A DNA stretch of 64,000 nt, taken from NCBI GenBank assembly GCA_017447875.1, contig JAFSMP010000028.1, forward strand, positions 17,082 through 81,081, written 5' to 3'. A model generated the notes under the pieces. The model was not told the DNA's origin and ran no database searches. It was given only the letters and a program-made list of their open reading frames with translations. How positions within the stretch are numbered: position 1 is the first letter of the stretch; every line of letters begins with the position of its first letter. The DNA is from Paludibacteraceae bacterium (lineage in GTDB: Bacteria; Bacteroidota; Bacteroidia; Bacteroidales; Paludibacteraceae). The translations under genes were made by a program, and so were the position numbers. Shown piece after piece: positions 60,855-64,000 of this stretch.

Positions 60855-62657
60855 ATGGAATATATGTTTTTAGGGTTCTCTATCCATGCGTGGATTACGA
60901 TAGTGACTGTGCTGGTGATGTTCAGCATACTGCTATTTACCAAGTTACGTTCGGACGTGGTGTTTTTGGGTGCGGTAGGTGTGCTGTTTGTAACGGGCGT
61001 GCTGGACGCGAAAGAGGCTCTGTCGGGCTTCAGTTCGACCTCGGTAGCCGTGGTCGGTGTGCTGTTTGTGGTGATCGCAGGCCTGATGCACACGGGAGTA
61101 CTGCAATGGATTGTGAAGCACCTGTTAGGTACACCGAAGAACTACTGGAAATCGGTGCTACGACTGATGTTACCGGTAGCAGCGCTGAGTTCGTTTCTCA
61201 GTAACACCACGGTGGTAGCGCTGTTTGTGAACATCGTGAAGATGTGGTCGAAGAAACTGGGTATCTCGCCGTCCAAACTGCTTATCCCGCTGAGTTACGC
61301 GTCCGGAATGGGTGGTGTATGTACCCTTATCGGCACACCGCCTAACCTGATTATCAGCGGATTGTATGAACAGCACACCGGACAAGCGATGAATATTTTG
61401 GCCACCGCCATCCCGGGTCTCTTCTGTCTGGCGGTAGGTGTACTCAGTATCATCGCCTTGCGGAAGTTACTGCCGGAGCGGCAGTCGCCGGAAGCGGCTT
61501 TCGAAAGCACGGGCGATTACACGGTGGAGATGTTAGTTCCTTCGGATAACAAGCATATCGGCATGACCATCGGTGAACTGGGTCTGAATACGGTGCGCGG
61601 CGGCAGTCTGATTGAGTTACGCCATTTCGACGACGAGAGGATACTGTCGCCTGTGCCGGACGACGAACCGCTGATGGGAGGTGACCGATTGATCTATGCG
61701 GGTCAGATAGGCGAACTGCTGGAACTGGAGCAGTCGCAAGGACTGGTCAATGCCGACCATCCGATCTTCCATTATGAGGATGCACCTAAGAGCAAGCACT
61801 ACCTCCGCACGGCCTATATCACCTTCGGCAGTCATCTGATCGGAACTACGATGGGCACCAACGGCTTTGAAAAAGAGCATAAGGTGACGCTGGTAGCGGT
61901 GAGTCGCCGCGGAAACCGTATCGAAGAGTCACCGCGTGAGGTGGTACTGAAAGCCGGTGATACACTGCTGCTGGAAAGCGTGAAGGAGTTCGCCACAGAC
62001 ACGAAAGCCATGAGTCGCGACGTACATTTCTTTGAGTCGGATCAGATCCCGAATATCAGTTGGCGGACGTTTGTATCGAGTGCGGTCATGATTGCCATGG
62101 TAGCCCTGTCGGCTTTCAACGTGTTGTCGCTGCTGCAATGCGCGATATTGGCGGTGTTCGCCATGCTTCTTCTTCGCTGCTGCTCACCCGAACAGGCCAT
62201 GCGGTCCATCAACTGGGATATCCTCATGATCTTCGCTTGCAGCGCTGTGCTGGGTGTGGCGATTCAGAAGACGGGTATCGCCGAACGAATGGCGAACGGT
62301 ATCCTGGATATATGCGGAACAAACCCGATCGTGGTCATGACAGCAATCTGCTTTGCCGGCACGTTCATCACGGAGTTCATCTCCAATACCGCTGCCGGTG
62401 CGATGTTCTTCCCGATCATGTACGAAGCGGCAGAGAAACTGGGGTACGAACCCTATCCGTTCCTGATTGCCCTGATGATTGCCGTCAGCAGCAGTTTTGC
62501 TACGCCTATCGGTTCACCCACCCACATGCTCGTATATGGTCCGGGCGGATACCGGTTTAGCGACTTCATGAAGATCGGTCTGCTGATGAACATCATCATC
62601 CTCGCAGCCAACATCCTGATCGTCAATATCGTCTATCCTCTCACTCCGCTACCGTAA
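60855..62657 (+). CDS. SLC13/DASS-type transporter with two RCK_C domains
   Basis: 600 residues. Two membrane halves (about 1-205 and 405-600) flank two soluble TrkA-C/RCK_C domains (VPSDNKHIGMTIGELGLNTV near 222 and TFGSHLIGTTMGTNGFEKEH near 320). The two substrate-site motifs are SNTTVVALF near 116 and SNTAAGAMFFP near 510, each followed by a conserved T-P block (GTPPNLIISGLY, ATPIGSPTHMLVYGPGGY). Likely sodium-coupled uptake of an anion such as sulfate or a dicarboxylate; substrate not determinable. 30 bp after the hemolysin III-like gene. Confidence 0.9.
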   Translation: MEYMFLGFSIHAWITIVTVLVMFSILLFTKLRSDVVFLGAVGVLFVTGVLDAKEALSGFSSTSVAVVGVLFVVIAGLMHTGVLQWIVKHLLGTPKNYWKSVLRLMLPVAALSSFLSNTTVVALFVNIVKMWSKKLGISPSKLLIPLSYASGMGGVCTLIGTPPNLIISGLYEQHTGQAMNILATAIPGLFCLAVGVLSIIALRKLLPERQSPEAAFESTGDYTVEMLVPSDNKHIGMTIGELGLNTVRGGSLIELRHFDDERILSPVPDDEPLMGGDRLIYAGQIGELLELEQSQGLVNADHPIFHYEDAPKSKHYLRTAYITFGSHLIGTTMGTNGFEKEHKVTLVAVSRRGNRIEESPREVVLKAGDTLLLESVKEFATDTKAMSRDVHFFESDQIPNISWRTFVSSAVMIAMVALSAFNVLSLLQCAILAVFAMLLLRCCSPEQAMRSINWDILMIFACSAVLGVAIQKTGIAERMANGILDICGTNPIVVMTAICFAGTFITEFISNTAAGAMFFPIMYEAAEKLGYEPYPFLIALMIAVSSSFATPIGSPTHMLVYGPGGYRFSDFMKIGLLMNIIILAANILIVNIVYPLTPLP

Positions 62658-62719
62658 CACATTATGGCAAAGAAAATCATGTTTTCAAAATTTATAGGAT
62701 TAACGTGCAAAACTATTTT

Positions 62720-63568
62720 TTACTTTAGGTCAAACATGCCGAGGATGCGGCGGAGGTAGTTCGGGTCAGCGAAGTCGCGAAAGCCGGTGTCCTTCTGATT
62801 GAGCGGTTCGATGGCCTTCATGTCTGCCTCTGTGAGCGAGAAATCGAAGATGTCGAAGTTTGCTGCCATGCGTTCCTTATGCATCGATTTGGGGATAGCA
62901 ACGATGCCGCGTTCGATGAGCCATCTAAGGGCGACCTGTGCAGGTGTCTTGCCATATTGCGCACCGATAGCGGCAAGCACGGGACTCTTGAGCAGGTCTT
63001 CCGATCCTTGTCCTAACGGTCCCCAAGCCATCATCTTTGTATCAAAACGCTCCATCTCCGGAAGGATGGTTCGTTGCTGCGAGAGGACACAACATTGGAG
63101 TTGGTTTACGGCAGGCTTGACATCCACTACAGACGCAAAGTCATAGAATCGGCATGCCTGGAAATTGCTCACACCGATAGCGCGGGTCTTGCCTTGTGCG
63201 TACGCTTTCTCCATCGCACGCCATGAGCCGAACACATCCCCATAAGCCTGGTGAATGAGCAACAAGTCCACATAGTCCGTTTGCAGTTTACGCAGGCTCT
63301 GCTCGATGCTCCTCGCCGCTTTCTCTTCGCCTGCATTGGTGATCCATATCTTCGTGACGATGAAGATCTCCTCGCGTGGGATACCGGAGCGACGGATCGC
63401 GTCTCCTACGCCCTGTTCATTACCATAGGCCTGTGCGGTGTCAATGAGGCGGTAACCTACCTCGAGCGCGTCACGTGTACACCGTTCTGCCTCTTTCGGC
63501 GGTACCTGAAAGAGTCCGTAGCCCAAGAGCGGCATCTCAATGCCATTGTTCAGAAGAATCGTTTGCAT
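62720..63568 (-). CDS. Aldo/keto reductase
   Basis: NADPH-dependent carbonyl reductase of the AKR5-like group, 282 residues. The catalytic tetrad is visible: Asp and Tyr in IDTAQAYGNEQGVG near 43-48, Lys in IVTKIWIT near 73, His in LLLIHQAYGD near 106. IGVSNFQACRFYDF and the C-terminal IPKSMHKERMAANFDIF bind the cofactor. Substrate unknown. Convergent with the transporter, divergent from the decayed NUDIX gene. Confidence 0.93.
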   Translation of the reverse strand: MQTILLNNGIEMPLLGYGLFQVPPKEAERCTRDALEVGYRLIDTAQAYGNEQGVGDAIRRSGIPREEIFIVTKIWITNAGEEKAARSIEQSLRKLQTDYVDLLLIHQAYGDVFGSWRAMEKAYAQGKTRAIGVSNFQACRFYDFASVVDVKPAVNQLQCCVLSQQRTILPEMERFDTKMMAWGPLGQGSEDLLKSPVLAAIGAQYGKTPAQVALRWLIERGIVAIPKSMHKERMAANFDIFDFSLTEADMKAIEPLNQKDTGFRDFADPNYLRRILGMFDLK

Positions 63569-63604
63569 ATGATTATAGGATTTTTATTATTCTATTTCCC
63601 GCCG

Positions 63605-63636
63605 CAAAGGTACAAAAAATATCTCATATACGCAAG
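63605..63636 (-). promoter_or_regulatory. Promoter of the aldo/keto reductase gene
   Basis: Minus strand CTTG at 63636-63633 and TACCTTTG at 63612-63605, 20 bp apart. Confidence 0.78.
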
Positions 63637-63643
63637 AAATCAA

Positions 63644-64000
63644 CTGAAAAGAATCGAGGTGGTTGCTGCGGTTATCTTTGATGAGTAAGGACGAATCTTT
63701 GCTACGCAACGTGGATATGGCGAGTGGAAAGATTGGTGGGAGTTTCCCGGGGGAAAGATAGAACCCGGAGAAACACCCCAACAAGCCTTGCATCGTGAGA
63801 TTCACGAGGAGTTAGATGCCGAGATAGAGGTTGGTGAACTCTTGCGAACTATTGATTACGACTATCCGAACTTCCATCTGACGATGCATTGTTTCCGTTG
63901 CAAACTTGCCAACTCCCACGTCACGCTCTTAGAGCACGAAGCCGCTAAGTGGCTTGCTCCCAATGAGTTACACTTTGTCAAATGGCTCCCTGCCGATGAA
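63644..64000 (+). pseudogene. NUDIX (MutT-like) hydrolase, nonsense-interrupted and cut by window end
   Basis: Reading from CTG 63644 gives LKRIEVVAAVIFDE, then TAA at 63686-63688, then in the same frame GRIFATQRGYGEWKDWWEF PGGK and onwards to the window end. The NUDIX box GGKIEPGETPQQALHREIHEEL is complete in the pattern Gx5Ex7REUxEE. Family members start MKRIEVVAAVI and have a sense codon at the TAA (CAA or AAA would fit), so both the start (CTG in place of ATG) and the stop are defects. No start codon follows that would keep the first strand. No good plus-strand promoter is visible. Confidence 0.8.

Overview
The window is chromosomal DNA of an anaerobic member of the Bacteroidetes, most likely an uncultured Bacteroidales. 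Signs are a 286-residue primary sigma factor without region 1.1, promoters of the (T/C)TTG-N20-TAnnTTTG type with A-rich spacers, almost no Shine-Dalgarno sequences, SusD-free but typical envelope proteins (OmpA-family, DUF3244, choice-of-anchor metalloprotease), a type IX secretion sorting tail, a GT3-type glycogen synthase and the fused NfnB-NfnA oxidoreductase. Pta-AckA points to acetate-forming fermentation. The exact genus cannot be read from the sequence.

Layout. 1-3.5 kb: 3' part of clpC, trxA, then tRNA-Arg and rpoD from one promoter. 3.6-8.7 kb: small ribbon-helix-helix protein, outer-membrane protein, an N-terminally short RNase R, and divergently the glucan phosphorylase glgP. 8.8-14.2 kb (minus): panD-tgt-lptG operon and two OmpA-family proteins separated by a CAT-anticodon tRNA. 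14.4-19.3 kb (plus): pta-ackA, a cytoplasmic GH13 enzyme and a UbiA prenyltransferase. 19.3-22.0 kb (minus): three envelope proteins. 22.2-32.6 kb (plus): a four-domain NPCBM-like secreted protein, a lipoprotein, then a long run psd-deoC-nfnBA-dacB-birA-rfbB. 32.6-33.7 kb: an IS982-family element with target duplication and an amber-interrupted transposase. 33.7-40 kb (minus): an AT-richer accessory block of small membrane proteins, a repeat protein with three copies of a MEGPTG motif, a lipoprotein, an amber-interrupted and catalytically degenerate C13/caspase-like T9SS cargo and a DUF3244 protein. 40.2-45.3 kb (minus): TPR/HTH regulator, AraC regulator, M4 metalloprotease. 45.4-46 kb: rpsT and tRNA-Glu. 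46.1-60 kb (minus): a tightly packed unit of twelve genes from a single visible promoter, including miaA, glycogen synthase, C69 dipeptidase, two SurA-like proteins, OstA-like protein and dnaG. 60.1-62.7 kb (plus): hemolysin III-like protein and SLC13-type transporter. 62.7-64 kb: aldo/keto reductase and a decayed NUDIX gene cut by the window end.

Two signals run across the whole window. First, more than a dozen short arrays of degenerate 7-11 bp tandem units sit at gene borders and inside genes, where they are translated into linkers, a loop and even a signal peptide core. Second, nineteen recognisable promoters all keep exactly 20 bp between the two boxes. Three genes carry in-frame nonsense codons (IS transposase, C13-like protein, NUDIX), while TAG and TAA are used as normal stops elsewhere, so these look like decay and not recoding.
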